Numbered from the stretch's first letter, positions 8,232 through 18,271 are shown. The stretch is DNA of 64,000 nucleotides from Gemmatimonadota bacterium (GCA_026387915.1 JAPLKS010000022.1:1-64000); one strand, 5' to 3'. Program-made: numbers and translations. Notes: a model not told the origin generated them from the sequence alone.

Positions 8232-9452
8232 TTAGTCGGCGCGCTTCCGGGCGGTGATCACCACGCGGTACGCATTTTCGGCATTGAGGTTCACGAGGGC
8301 GACAAAGGCCCGCCCCTGATACTGGCCGACGGTCCCCGACTGCGAGACCGAGCTCACCTCCCAGCCGGCCGGGAGCAGGAAACTGTTGCGAAGCCCCTTC
8401 ACCACCCGATCAAAACGCAGTTCGCCGGCCGTGACCGTGTAGTCAGCGTCGGCGAGGGTGCCGGTGACGCGCAGATGGGCGCTCTGCTTGTCGTTGATGA
8501 TGGGTTCTTCGAGCGTCACCACGGTAGCCCCGCCCTTTTTGCTCTGCGGAAGCGGATGGGCGGTATCCAGGTCGGTCACGATCACCTCGCTGAGCGCCGC
8601 ATACGAGAGCAAGTCGATGGGCAGCGTCGTTCCCGTGCGCGCATCGCTGTACGTCTGCTCCACCGAAATTCGATGCGCCCCAGGATCGCCAAAATCGTAC
8701 AACGTTTTGACGTCGTCGAGGAACATGTCCACGTACGGCGTAGGGGCAAACGTTGTGGTTGTTTTGCGCGCGTGAATCGTAAACGGATTGCTCAGGCCAC
8801 TCGGATTCGCAAAGTGCAGTGCGAGCCGCCCGTCGGGCGTGGTGCTCATCTGCGCGGCGATGCTGGATGACAACAACCGATACCCAGCCGGCAGGATCAC
8901 ACCGAGCCGGTAACCACTCAGGCTCCGCACCCAGGAGATATCACCGGCCTGAATGCCGTACTGCGCATTGGGTTCGGTGTAGTTCTGATAGGTGCGGGCA
9001 TCCTTGTATGTCTTGTAGATCAGCACTCGCCCAATGCCGCCCTGCGGCACTGGCGCGGTGAGTTTAGCATGAATGGCGTGGCCGTCGCCCTCGGGTTCGT
9101 ACGTAAAGGGCAACGGTTTGCCGGTGCGCGGGTCGAACACGGCAACGTCGGTGCCTTCACTTCCACCGCGAGTGGCGTTCACCAACTCAGTGGCGCCCAC
9201 GCGTGTTTCTTCGGTGAAAAACCGAATGCGGAATTGTTCGCTCCCCGGCTGTAGTAGCGCGTACTCGGTAAAGGCATCCTGAGTAAACAACCGCTGGAGG
9301 CGGCCCGTGGGGCGCAGCGAGCCATCGGCGTTTTCGCCGCCCGGGAACGGCCCAGCGGCGGGCCGCTGGGCATGGGCCGCTAGCGGCGCGAGTACCATCA
9401 GTACCAGCGCCGCGCCAACGAAGCCCCGCTGAATGCTCTTTAGGCAATACAT
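8232..9452 (-). CDS. exported protein of unknown function
   Basis: The protein has 406 residues with a clear signal peptide (about 1-28, LAPLAAHAQ). I do not recognise the family. The body is beta-rich with few cysteines, no metal-binding motif and no catalytic signature I can name; SEQFRIRFFTEETRVG near residue 70 and ISWVRSLSGYRLGVILPAGYRLLSS in the middle suggest beta-sandwich domains. It lies between the amidohydrolase and the penicillin-acylase-like gene on the same strand, with gaps of 69 and 77 bp, and may be co-transcribed with them. Confidence 0.8.
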   Translation of the reverse strand: MYCLKSIQRGFVGAALVLMVLAPLAAHAQRPAAGPFPGGENADGSLRPTGRLQRLFTQDAFTEYALLQPGSEQFRIRFFTEETRVGATELVNATRGGSEGTDVAVFDPRTGKPLPFTYEPEGDGHAIHAKLTAPVPQGGIGRVLIYKTYKDARTYQNYTEPNAQYGIQAGDISWVRSLSGYRLGVILPAGYRLLSSSIAAQMSTTPDGRLALHFANPSGLSNPFTIHARKTTTTFAPTPYVDMFLDDVKTLYDFGDPGAHRISVEQTYSDARTGTTLPIDLLSYAALSEVIVTDLDTAHPLPQSKKGGATVVTLEEPIINDKQSAHLRVTGTLADADYTVTAGELRFDRVVKGLRNSFLLPAGWEVSSVSQSGTVGQYQGRAFVALVNLNAENAYRVVITARKRAD

Positions 9453-9521
9453 AGCATCAGTTCTGGAAGGAGAATACCACGGCCGAATCCATCGTCAGAC
9501 GTTCAACCAAATCCTAGACAC

Positions 9522-12500
9522 TCACCGCTTGGCCGGCGGCTCCTCTTTCCACCACCATTGCGCCGGCAGTGCCTTGGTGCGCGGCCAGACTTCGTCGAGC
9601 GTGTTGCCGTCGTAGATCCGGCCATTCTTCATGACATACCGAATCGAGTTCGTATTGTGGATGTCGGTCAATGGATTCTTGTCGAGCACTTGCAGGTCGG
9701 CCAGCTTGCCGACCTCAAGCGACCCGAGGTCTCCGGCGAGGCCAATCGCGTCGGCTCCGTGAAGCGTGGCGGCGCGCAATGTCTCGAGGTTCGTCAATCC
9801 ACCGGACTGCATCATCCACAACTCCCAGTGCACACCGAGTCCCTGGAGTTCACCGTGCGAGCCGAGTCCCACTCGGCCGCCGGCCTTCACGAACTTGGCG
9901 AGCTGTTCGGCGTGCCCCTTGAAGATGTACTGGTCATCTCGATTGTAGGTGACCGTTCTCCACGAGTCGAGTTCATCGTGCGGCGTGAAGCGGCGCAGCT
10001 TTTTATCGTCGTCAATGTTGTAGCGTGTCAGGTAGTAGTCGCGCCCAATCGGGCCGCCGTATCCAACGATGAGCGTAGGCGTGTACGTGATACCGCTCAT
10101 TGCCTCGAGTTGAACGACATCCTTGAAGAGGGGGAAAATCGGCATCGCATGTTCGAGCCCCGGATACCCGTCCTGCATGAGTGTCAGGTTCATCGTGAGG
10201 TTCGAACCACCTTCGGTGGTGGTCGTGAGCCCCAGTTCTTTAGCGGCCATGATCACCCACTCCCGCACCTTTCTGTCGCCGGCCAGATACTGTTTGATCG
10301 TCTTGGTATTGTAGTGATCGGCGTAGCGGCGGAGGATGTCGCGCGCTTCGTCCAGACTCTTGATATTGTCGGCGGCAAAGATCCCGGGGCCGGTGGAATA
10401 CAGACGTGGGCCAATGAACGCGCCCGTCTCCATCAGGTCGGTATAGGTGAGGATATCGGTGGCTGAAGTCTGAGGGTCACGCTGCGTCGTCACGCCGTAC
10501 GCGAGGTTGGCGAGCAGCTGCGTCACCTGATCGCGGTGCACGCCCCAGCCAAACCAATTGTGCGCGTGGATGTCGACGAAACCTGGAATGATCGTCTTTC
10601 CGCTGGCGTCGATGACGCGCGCACCCGCTGGCACACGCACCGATCCGCTCGGGCCGATGGCCGTGATACGATTGTCCGTGACGACCACATCACCCTTTTC
10701 GATGACCTGGTCGCCCTTCATCGTGACGAGTCGAGCACCCTTGAGTACGACGGCGCCGCGCGGCTTGTCCTTGGCCGCCGTAACCGTCACATCCGTTCGG
10801 CGCGCTTCGTAGGCCATGGACAGCTTTTTCGTCGTGTCGCGTGCGCTGACGCCACCGGTACTTGGGGCGCTGGTTGCGATCGAATCGGCGCGCGCCACTG
10901 AATCACGAATCGCGCCCTCGCCCGTTCGCACATTGTACTGGAACCAGCTGTGGCCGATCGAATAGAACGCGGTCGCGCCGTCGTTGGACCATCCAATAAA
11001 ATCGCCACCCACTCGCGTTAGGCGCGTGGTGGGCACGCCGCTGGATGACACTCCAATGGCGGGTGCCTGCCCCACCACCGGTGGCACGGTGATGATGAAG
11101 ACGTTGCTGCTGGCCACCACCAAGGCTCGTGTGCCGTCGGGTGAGAGCAATACTTCGTCTGGGGATGGCGGTGGTGGCGGTGTCGCACCCGGGGCGAGCG
11201 GCTGTGCCGGTGCCGGCGGACCAGCGACCCGAACCACGACTTTCCGGTCGGTGCCGTCAAATCGCATTGACACCAATCCCTCGTTTCCTGCCCAAACGTA
11301 GAGCCGCGTGCTGTCGGGCCCGACGTGCGGCACATTGCGCCCCTGCTGCGACTGACCGCTGCCGGCCCACGCGATGCGTGTGGCCGTACCGCCCTCTGCC
11401 GGGAGCATCACATACTCGAGTTCGCCGTTGCTGATATTTCCAAAATCCTCGAACTGCCGCAGGCGGCTGTACCGCGAGCCGCGCACGGCCATGAGGTGGG
11501 CGCCATCCTTGGTGTAGGCAACCTTGTCGAAGTACGCGGCTGTGCGCGTGAGGCGCTCGGCCGGTCCACTGCCGTCAGCGCGCACGCGATAAATATTGCC
11601 GCCGGCCGTGTCGGTCCATGTCACGTAGGCGAGGTAGCGTCCGTCGGGCGACCAGACCGGTGCGTGCTCCACCATCGCGCCCGTCGTGAGGCGCCGCGCG
11701 TTGCGCACGTGGCGTGTCGCAGTGTCACCGGCGGCTGCGGCCGGGCCGAGCTCGCCGACGTACAGATGGTCGAGAGCGGTGAACGCGAGCAGGCGTCCGT
11801 CTGGCGAGGGGCGCGCGCCGCGAATCTGCGTCACGACCAGTGTGGAGTCGTTGATGGGATACTCGAACTTGGCGAGCGCGCCCATTTGCTGCTCCACTTG
11901 CGCAGTAAACGGAATCGGCGTCACCGCTCCCGACGGCACCTCGACACGCCAGATCTTGCCGCCGTAGCTCGTGATGAGCGACCGAGAGTCAGGCGTGAAC
12001 GCCGAGCCGGGATAGAGATCGCGGTCGTTGACGCCGCCGCCCTGCGAGTTGTCGCGCTGCACGTCCATCACGAGCCAGCGTTCCTCGCCGGAGGTGAGAT
12101 CGCGGAGCTTGAGTGCCGCGCGTGCGTCGTGGCGCGTGGCATACACGAGCCACTTGCCGTCTGGGCTCGCGACGGGACGGAACGCGCCTTCGGTTTCGTG
12201 CGAGCGGACGAGGGTGCGGCCCGTTGCGCGGTCGAACTGTGCAATCTGGTATGTCCCCAGCCGACGCGCGTTGCTGCGCGCGGCGAGTTCATCGTTTTCC
12301 TCGCGCGCAGATGTGATGTCATCCGGGGTCGCGCCGAATGCGCCAGTGGCAAGCGTGGTTGAAACTCCACCGCTCACGTTCACCCAGAGCGTGTGGGAAT
12401 CACCGCCCTGCGCGGGGGCATAGTGCGAGGGGCCGGCGCCCGGCGCGCCTGCAGACGCGGCGCCTTCCGAGCGAAGCCCTGTGAGCTGCACACCGGATCC

Positions 12501-13013
12501 GCCGTCCTTGTTGTACATCCAGAGCTGTCCCGTTCGCGCGGCGATCACGTACTGCCCATCGGCTGACCAGATGGGCGACGCGAAGTTGATCCGCTCACTC
12601 TTGGTGAGGAGACGGGCCCTCGAACCATCGGCGTGAGCAATCCAGATGTTCTTGGATCCATTGCGGTCGCTAACGAAGACGATCTGCTTCCCGTCGGGAG
12701 CGTAGCGTGGCTGCTGGTCCCACCCGGTGCCGCTCGTGATGCGCGTAGCGGTGCCGCCGGCCACGGGGAGCGTGTAGAGGTCGCCCAGAATGTCGAAGAC
12801 AATCGTCTTGCCGTCTGGCGCAACATCGAGCGAGATCCACGACGCCTCGTCGGTGGTGAAGCTGAGCTTGCGCGGCGTCATGAGCGGCAGCGAACTGGTC
12901 CGCGCGGCGGCTTTTACCGCACTGTCATTCTGTGCGGGGGTCTGCGCGCCGAGTGGCGCAGTAGCGACGATCGCGATCGCCAAGGTCGATCCGAGCAGGC
13001 GCAGGGGCTTCAT
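9522..13013 (-). CDS. exported PD40 beta-propeller/amidohydrolase fusion
   Basis: The protein has 1163 residues. A signal peptide (about 1-23) precedes a long TolB-like PD40 propeller (about 45-600) with repeated blades such as SPDGKWLVYATR, SPDGRLLAFTA and SPDGRYLAYVT. An amidohydrolase domain follows (about 750-1140) with the metal motif H816-A-H818 (VDIHAHNW) and a later LGSHGELQG. The C-terminal KLADLQVLDKNP is the usual end of the composite beta-sandwich. GGGAG stands 8 bases before the ATG. Such fusions are frequent in Gemmatimonadota, Acidobacteria and Bacteroidetes and are thought to be periplasmic peptidase- or dipeptidase-like metallohydrolases. The substrate is unknown. Confidence 0.92.
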   Translation of the reverse strand: MKPLRLLGSTLAIAIVATAPLGAQTPAQNDSAVKAAARTSSLPLMTPRKLSFTTDEASWISLDVAPDGKTIVFDILGDLYTLPVAGGTATRITSGTGWDQQPRYAPDGKQIVFVSDRNGSKNIWIAHADGSRARLLTKSERINFASPIWSADGQYVIAARTGQLWMYNKDGGSGVQLTGLRSEGAASAGAPGAGPSHYAPAQGGDSHTLWVNVSGGVSTTLATGAFGATPDDITSAREENDELAARSNARRLGTYQIAQFDRATGRTLVRSHETEGAFRPVASPDGKWLVYATRHDARAALKLRDLTSGEERWLVMDVQRDNSQGGGVNDRDLYPGSAFTPDSRSLITSYGGKIWRVEVPSGAVTPIPFTAQVEQQMGALAKFEYPINDSTLVVTQIRGARPSPDGRLLAFTALDHLYVGELGPAAAAGDTATRHVRNARRLTTGAMVEHAPVWSPDGRYLAYVTWTDTAGGNIYRVRADGSGPAERLTRTAAYFDKVAYTKDGAHLMAVRGSRYSRLRQFEDFGNISNGELEYVMLPAEGGTATRIAWAGSGQSQQGRNVPHVGPDSTRLYVWAGNEGLVSMRFDGTDRKVVVRVAGPPAPAQPLAPGATPPPPPSPDEVLLSPDGTRALVVASSNVFIITVPPVVGQAPAIGVSSSGVPTTRLTRVGGDFIGWSNDGATAFYSIGHSWFQYNVRTGEGAIRDSVARADSIATSAPSTGGVSARDTTKKLSMAYEARRTDVTVTAAKDKPRGAVVLKGARLVTMKGDQVIEKGDVVVTDNRITAIGPSGSVRVPAGARVIDASGKTIIPGFVDIHAHNWFGWGVHRDQVTQLLANLAYGVTTQRDPQTSATDILTYTDLMETGAFIGPRLYSTGPGIFAADNIKSLDEARDILRRYADHYNTKTIKQYLAGDRKVREWVIMAAKELGLTTTTEGGSNLTMNLTLMQDGYPGLEHAMPIFPLFKDVVQLEAMSGITYTPTLIVGYGGPIGRDYYLTRYNIDDDKKLRRFTPHDELDSWRTVTYNRDDQYIFKGHAEQLAKFVKAGGRVGLGSHGELQGLGVHWELWMMQSGGLTNLETLRAATLHGADAIGLAGDLGSLEVGKLADLQVLDKNPLTDIHNTNSIRYVMKNGRIYDGNTLDEVWPRTKALPAQWWWKEEPPAKR

Positions 13014-13272
13014 CGAGCGGTCTCCCGATCCACGGTGGTGTCGCCAGACGAGCGCAGCGACGCATGAAGATTCGAAGCTACTGGAGCCGTTCCGAGGCCG
13101 CCAGCGTGGACGAGGGCAACCCTACGCCTCGTGAGGGTCCGTGCGGGTTAGTTCGAGCGTGAACGCCATGGCCGGTAGACACCGAGGGCCTCTCGACCAC
13201 CACCCTTACCGTTTCCTGTTTTCGGCATGATCTTCTCAGGGATCGGTCTCATTCCTTTCCCGCGGAGTCGTC
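13014..13272. other. divergent intergenic region
   Basis: This 259-bp gap separates the minus-strand amidohydrolase from the plus-strand ABC operon and must hold both promoters. I see no convincing -35/-10 pair, no large palindrome and no small gene. Confidence 0.6.
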
Positions 13273-14160
13273 GTGCAGCTCGTCATTGAAAACCTGTCCA
13301 AAACCTACCCGAATGGCGTTCGGGCTCTAAATGGCGTTAGCCTCACGATCAACACCGGGATGTTCGGGCTCCTCGGCCCCAACGGAGCCGGCAAGTCGTC
13401 GCTGATGCGGACGATTGCGACGCTCCAGCTCCCAGACAGCGGCACCATTCGCTTTGGTGAGATCGACGCGCTACTCGATCCCGACGCCCTCCGCCGAGTG
13501 CTGGGCTATCTGCCACAGGAGTTCGGTTTCTATCCGAACCTGTCGGCCGAAGTCACGCTCGACCACTTCGCGAGCATGAAAGGGATCGTGGACCGTGGTC
13601 AGCGCAAAGAACTGGTCGCGAGCCTGCTCAACCAAACCAATCTCTACGATGCCCGAAAAAAGCACGTCGGTACTTTCTCTGGCGGCATGAAGCAGCGACT
13701 GGGCATTGCCGTCGCGCTCGCCGGAAGTCCGAAGCTCCTGATTGTGGACGAGCCGACCGCAGGTCTCGACCCGACAGAGCGCCATCGTTTTCTCAACTTG
13801 CTCGCTGAGATCGGTCAGGACATTGTGGTCATTCTCTCGACGCACATCGTTGAGGATGTCCGCGAGCTCTGTAACGCCATGGCAATCATTAATAAGGGAG
13901 AGGTTGTGGTCGCGGGCGATCCGCGGCAGATCGTCGACAGCCTCAGCGGCAAGCTCTGGCGGAAGTTTGTGTCCAAGGCAGAGCTCCCTGCAGTGAAGGC
14001 ATCGTATCACGTGATCTCTACCACGTTGCTCGCCGGCGCGCCGGTGGTACATGTGTATGCGGAGCAGTCGCCGGGCGACGGCTTTACGCCGATCGAAGCG
14101 GATCTCGAAGACGTCTACTTCCACCAACTCGGCCTCGCCGGCTTGACTGAGGCCGTCTGA
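13273..14160 (+). CDS. ABC transporter ATP-binding protein
   Basis: The protein has 295 residues. Walker A is LLGPNGAGKSS, the signature is FSGGMKQRLGIA, Walker B is LLIVDEPTAGLD, and the H-loop is LSTHIVEDV. The start is GTG at 13273, with GGAG 5 bases upstream. The C-terminal 80 residues are typical of CcmA/NatA-type ATPases paired with ABC-2 permeases. The stop codon overlaps the ATG of the next gene by one base, so the two are translationally coupled: this subunit energises the membrane part of the fusion protein that follows. Confidence 0.95.
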   Translation: MQLVIENLSKTYPNGVRALNGVSLTINTGMFGLLGPNGAGKSSLMRTIATLQLPDSGTIRFGEIDALLDPDALRRVLGYLPQEFGFYPNLSAEVTLDHFASMKGIVDRGQRKELVASLLNQTNLYDARKKHVGTFSGGMKQRLGIAVALAGSPKLLIVDEPTAGLDPTERHRFLNLLAEIGQDIVVILSTHIVEDVRELCNAMAIINKGEVVVAGDPRQIVDSLSGKLWRKFVSKAELPAVKASYHVISTTLLAGAPVVHVYAEQSPGDGFTPIEADLEDVYFHQLGLAGLTEAV

Positions 14161-17100
14161 TGTTCGGCACGATCTTCCGTTTTGAGATTCGCTACCACCT
14201 CACGCGACTCATCACCTGGTTCTACGCCTTCATCTTCTTTGGCCTAGCGTTTTTGTTTATGGCCACAGATGCTGTGGAAGTCGGTGGTGGCGTTGGGCAG
14301 GTGATGCGGAACTCGCTCTTTGTTCAGGCCCAGACGTTTTTCATTCTCGTGGCCGTCGGCCAGGTGATCCTGACCGGCCTTGTCGGCACGGCGGTGCTTC
14401 GAGACTACCAGTTCAAAACACACGAGCTGCTCTTCACCACGCCCATCACGCGGTTCGCCTACCTTGGCGGCCGCTTTTGCGGCGCGTTTGTGGTGATGGT
14501 GATCGTTCACCTCGGCATCCCGTTTGGCCTGCTCCTGGGCCCGATGATGCCGTGGGTGGATCACGCGAAGATGCTACCGGCCAACCCAGGCGGCATTCTC
14601 GTCCTCTTTGCGACGATTCTGTTGCCAAGTGTCTTTCTCCTCAGCGCCATCTTCTTTGCCGTCGGCGCGCTGACCCGTAGCCTTTTTGCGATCTACACAC
14701 AGGGTATTGCCCTGCTGGTGGCGTGGACGATTTCGGTTCCGATGCTCATGAACGTGAACAATCAGCGAATGGCGACGCTGTTGGATCCGTTTGGGCTCTC
14801 CGCGTATGCTATGCTCACGCGGTACTGGACGCCTGCCGAAAAGAACACACTCTCCGTGCCGATTGCGGGAGTGCTCCTCGAAAATCGAATCTTTTGGATC
14901 AGCATCGCGTTGATCATCTTGGCGGTGACCTATAACGTGTTCCGGTTCCGGAGCGCGCCGATCACCATCGGCCGCAAAGCGGTCGGCGACGCCGAAGCGG
15001 AAGCGGTACGGCCATTTGTCGGGCATGTGGTGCACGCCGAACAGCGCTTCGATAATGCGACGTGGAGAACCCAAGTCATCAGTAGCGCACGACTCTCTTT
15101 CTGGAGCATCGTGCGGCAGGTGCCGTTTCTCGCGATCGTGACTGTCGGCATCGTGAATATGCTGATGAGCTCCTCATTCGTGGACAGCCTCTACGGCGAA
15201 AAGACCTGGCCCGTCACCTACACGATGGCGCAGGTGCTCGAGGCCAGTTTTGTACTTTTCTTCATGATCACGATTACGATCTACGCCGGCGAAGCCGTCT
15301 GGCGTGAGCGACAGCTGCAACTCGACCAAATCTCCGACTCGTTACCAACCAAGACCAGTGTGGGGTTCCTCGGTAAGCTGGGCGGCCTGTTGATGGTTGA
15401 GGGATTGTTGCTCCTGATCATGATTGTGGCCGGGGTCGTCATACAGACGTTCAAGGGATACCATCACTACGAGCTCGGACTTTACCTCCGCTATCTCTTT
15501 GGCACCACATTCCCCTCGCTCGCCCAGATCACGGTTCTCGCATTTCTGGTGCACGTGATTGTCAACCAGAAATACGTCGGGCACGTGGTCATGATTCTGT
15601 TTTGGGTGATGCAGATGGCGATGCGGCCCCTTGGCGTCGAACACCTTCTATTTAAGTACGCCAGCACGCCGACCTTTCTGTATTCCGACATGAACGGCTT
15701 CGGGCCCTACGTTCCCGAACTCACGCTCACCGCGCTCTATTGGACTGGCGTGTCGATCGTGCTTGGCGTGGTCGCGCTTCTGTTGTGGGTTCGTGGCACC
15801 GAAACGCGGTGGAGTTTCCGTCGAGCCACGGCACAGCTCCGTTGGAACCGCTCTGCCTTCACCGCTACCGCCGCCGGATGCCTGCTGGCCGTTGGGGCCG
15901 GCGGTGGGACGTTCTACAACACCAATATTTTAAATCGCTACGAAAACTCGAAGGACGTGCGCAAGCGGAAAGCCGCGTACGAACGGACGTACAAGAAGTA
16001 TGAGAAGATGGAACTGCCCCGCCTCGTAGCAGCGGCTGTTCGGGCGGACCTTGTTCCGGAGCGGCTCACCTTTACCGCGAGCGGTACGTTCACGTTCGTG
16101 AACAAGCATCAGCAGCCAATCGACTCGGTGCTCGTCTTCAACTTGCACGATCGCGATCTCCGAATCGACAGCTTAGTGTGGGATCGGCCGGCCACGGCGG
16201 TGCTGACTGATGATGAACTGCGCATTTTCCGCTTCGCGACTCCGTTGGCGCCGGGTGATACCGTGCACCTTCGCTACCGCGCAGCGCTGGAGAATCGAGG
16301 GTTTTCGAACAACGGCCCACTGACCGTCGCGGCCGCCAATGGCACGTTCGTGAACTCCAATTACTTTCCTGCACTCGGCTATCAATCCGTCGGCGAGATC
16401 GATGACGACGATGACCGCCGGAAAGAGCAGTTGCCGCCCAAGATGCGGATGCCTTCGATTGACGATGAGTCGGCCAGAGCGAACTCGTATTTCACCAATA
16501 ACGCCGACATGATCGACTTTAAGGCGACCGTGAGCACGGCGCCCGATCAGATTGCCATAGCGCCGGGCTACTTAGTAAAGGAATATCAAGAAAAGGGTCG
16601 TCGCGTGTTTGAGTACGCCATGGACCACCCCATCATGAACTTCTATGCCTTTCTGTCAGCCCGGTATCTGGTGAAACGCGAGGAGTACAAAGGCATCAAG
16701 CTCGAGATTTATTATCATCCCGGCCACGAGTATAACCTCGACCGCATGATGGCCTCGATGAAGGCCTCGCTCGATTACTTCGGAACCAACTTCAGTCCCT
16801 ATCAGTTCCGGCAGGTTCGCATCATCGAGTTTCCGCGCTACGCGCAGTTCGCGCAAGCATTCCCGAATACCGTTCCATTTTCCGAGAGCATTGGATTCAT
16901 CCTCCGCACTGGGGATGGCGATGGCGATCTGGATCTGCCGTTCTACGTGACGGCACACGAGGTGGCGCACCAGTGGTGGGGGCATCAGCTGGTCGGCGCC
17001 AACATGCAGGGGTCCACCTGGTTCTCCGAAGGGCTCGCGAACTACTCGGCGCTCACGCTGATGGAGAAAAAGTCTGGGCGACCTGCACTGGAGAAGTTCC

Positions 17101-17753
17101 TCTCGAACGAGCTCGACCGTTATCTGACGGGACGCGCCTTTGAACGGAAGAAGGAACTGCCGCTCTTGCTGGTCGAAAACCAAGGCTACATCCATTACAA
17201 CAAAGGCTCGCTTACCCTGTACGCCTTCCGTGACTTAGTTGGCGAGCCGGCCATGAACCGCGCGCTGTCAAAATTCTTGGCTGCCCGCGCGTTCAGTGGA
17301 GCGCCCTATCCCACGAGCCGCGAGTTTATTGGCTACCTCAATGCCGAAACACCGGACTCGCTGAAGTACGTGCTCGACGACTTCTTCAACACTATTACCG
17401 TATGGGACGGCCAGGCCACGGAGGCGACCGCTACGAAGGGGGCCGATGGCACGTATCAGGTCTCGCTCAAGGTGTCGGCTCGAAAATTCCGTGCGGATAC
17501 GCTGGGGAATCAAAAAGAAATCCCGATGGCCGATCTCGTGGACGTTGGGGTGTTCGGCGAACGTGAGCCCGGCAACAAGCTGGGCAAGCCGCTCTATTTT
17601 GCCAAAGTCTGGATTCACGGCGATACCACGTTCACCATTCCGGTGACCGGTGAGCCGAAGCGTGCGGGGATCGATCCCTATCACAAGCTGATTGACCGAA
17701 CGCCGAAGGACAACGTGAGGGACGTCATTCTCAATGCCGCGAAGACACCCTAA
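14160..17753 (+). CDS. ABC-2 permease fused to M1-family aminopeptidase
   Basis: The protein has 1197 residues. The first about 590 carry roughly a dozen hydrophobic helices in two six-helix blocks (about 15-270 and 320-590), as in ABC-2 permeases. A soluble part follows, with a beta-domain and then an M1 gluzincin core containing H933-E-V-A-H937 and the third zinc ligand E957 in STWFSEGLANY. The spacing is 19 residues rather than the textbook 18. Y in YNKGSLTLY is the likely transition-state tyrosine. The peptidase presumably faces the periplasm and may process a peptide that the transporter moves, or vice versa. It pairs with the ATPase just upstream. Confidence 0.93.
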   Translation: MFGTIFRFEIRYHLTRLITWFYAFIFFGLAFLFMATDAVEVGGGVGQVMRNSLFVQAQTFFILVAVGQVILTGLVGTAVLRDYQFKTHELLFTTPITRFAYLGGRFCGAFVVMVIVHLGIPFGLLLGPMMPWVDHAKMLPANPGGILVLFATILLPSVFLLSAIFFAVGALTRSLFAIYTQGIALLVAWTISVPMLMNVNNQRMATLLDPFGLSAYAMLTRYWTPAEKNTLSVPIAGVLLENRIFWISIALIILAVTYNVFRFRSAPITIGRKAVGDAEAEAVRPFVGHVVHAEQRFDNATWRTQVISSARLSFWSIVRQVPFLAIVTVGIVNMLMSSSFVDSLYGEKTWPVTYTMAQVLEASFVLFFMITITIYAGEAVWRERQLQLDQISDSLPTKTSVGFLGKLGGLLMVEGLLLLIMIVAGVVIQTFKGYHHYELGLYLRYLFGTTFPSLAQITVLAFLVHVIVNQKYVGHVVMILFWVMQMAMRPLGVEHLLFKYASTPTFLYSDMNGFGPYVPELTLTALYWTGVSIVLGVVALLLWVRGTETRWSFRRATAQLRWNRSAFTATAAGCLLAVGAGGGTFYNTNILNRYENSKDVRKRKAAYERTYKKYEKMELPRLVAAAVRADLVPERLTFTASGTFTFVNKHQQPIDSVLVFNLHDRDLRIDSLVWDRPATAVLTDDELRIFRFATPLAPGDTVHLRYRAALENRGFSNNGPLTVAAANGTFVNSNYFPALGYQSVGEIDDDDDRRKEQLPPKMRMPSIDDESARANSYFTNNADMIDFKATVSTAPDQIAIAPGYLVKEYQEKGRRVFEYAMDHPIMNFYAFLSARYLVKREEYKGIKLEIYYHPGHEYNLDRMMASMKASLDYFGTNFSPYQFRQVRIIEFPRYAQFAQAFPNTVPFSESIGFILRTGDGDGDLDLPFYVTAHEVAHQWWGHQLVGANMQGSTWFSEGLANYSALTLMEKKSGRPALEKFLSNELDRYLTGRAFERKKELPLLLVENQGYIHYNKGSLTLYAFRDLVGEPAMNRALSKFLAARAFSGAPYPTSREFIGYLNAETPDSLKYVLDDFFNTITVWDGQATEATATKGADGTYQVSLKVSARKFRADTLGNQKEIPMADLVDVGVFGEREPGNKLGKPLYFAKVWIHGDTTFTIPVTGEPKRAGIDPYHKLIDRTPKDNVRDVILNAAKTP

Positions 17754-17766
17754 CGGGGAGGCCGGT

Positions 17767-18219
17767 ATGCAACGCGTGCAGAGCAGGACCGCACACCGAC
17801 TGCTGCAACTCGGCATCTTGCTCTTCTTGCTGGGACTCGTCACGGGCCTCGCCGTTCCCGCACTGGCGAACCCGCGCATGGGGCTTGCCAGTCACGTCGA
17901 GGCGGTAATGAATGGGACGTTTCTGGTGGTACTCGGCCTTGTGTGGCCGCGACTGATCTTGACGCCGCCTCTCCTCAGCGCTGCTTTTTGGCTCGCTGTG
18001 TACGGTGCCTTTGCCAACTGGCTCGCAACATTGCTCTCCGCCGTCTGGCGCGCGGGCAATCCCATGATGCCAATCGCGGCGCAAGGAGCCGCAGGCACCG
18101 CCCTGCAGGAGCTCGTGATCAAAGCTCTCCTCGTATCGCTCGCCCTCGCCATGATCGGCTGCTGTCTGCTCGTGCTGTTCGGGCTCCGCTCACCGGAAAC
18201 GCCACGGGACGAAGGCTAG
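17767..18219 (+). CDS. HabA/StyC-like membrane protein (hydroxylaminobenzene mutase/styrene-oxide isomerase family)
   Basis: The protein has 150 residues and four hydrophobic helices. The start at 17767 is preferred over an overlapping ATG at 17734 because GGGGAGG ends 5 bases before it. The stretch ANPRMGLASHVEAVMNG followed by GLVWPRL, and YGAFANW further on, resembles hydroxylaminobenzene mutase HabA and styrene-oxide isomerase StyC. For StyC a haem-ligating histidine in the conserved region is reported; H43 is the candidate here. The family isomerises epoxides or hydroxylamino-aromatics in the membrane. No aromatic degradation genes are adjacent, so the physiological role is open. Confidence 0.7.
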   Translation: MQRVQSRTAHRLLQLGILLFLLGLVTGLAVPALANPRMGLASHVEAVMNGTFLVVLGLVWPRLILTPPLLSAAFWLAVYGAFANWLATLLSAVWRAGNPMMPIAAQGAAGTALQELVIKALLVSLALAMIGCCLLVLFGLRSPETPRDEG

Positions 18220-18271
18220 ACGTGATCGCCTGCTCAAACCAACGCAACCGCATTTCCACGACTCACACCGC

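Noticed and set aside
11325-12362. Open frame of about 345 codons on the plus strand
   Set aside because: It lies wholly antisense to the PD40-amidohydrolase, whose motifs and signal peptide are clear; it is an artefact of GC-rich codon use.
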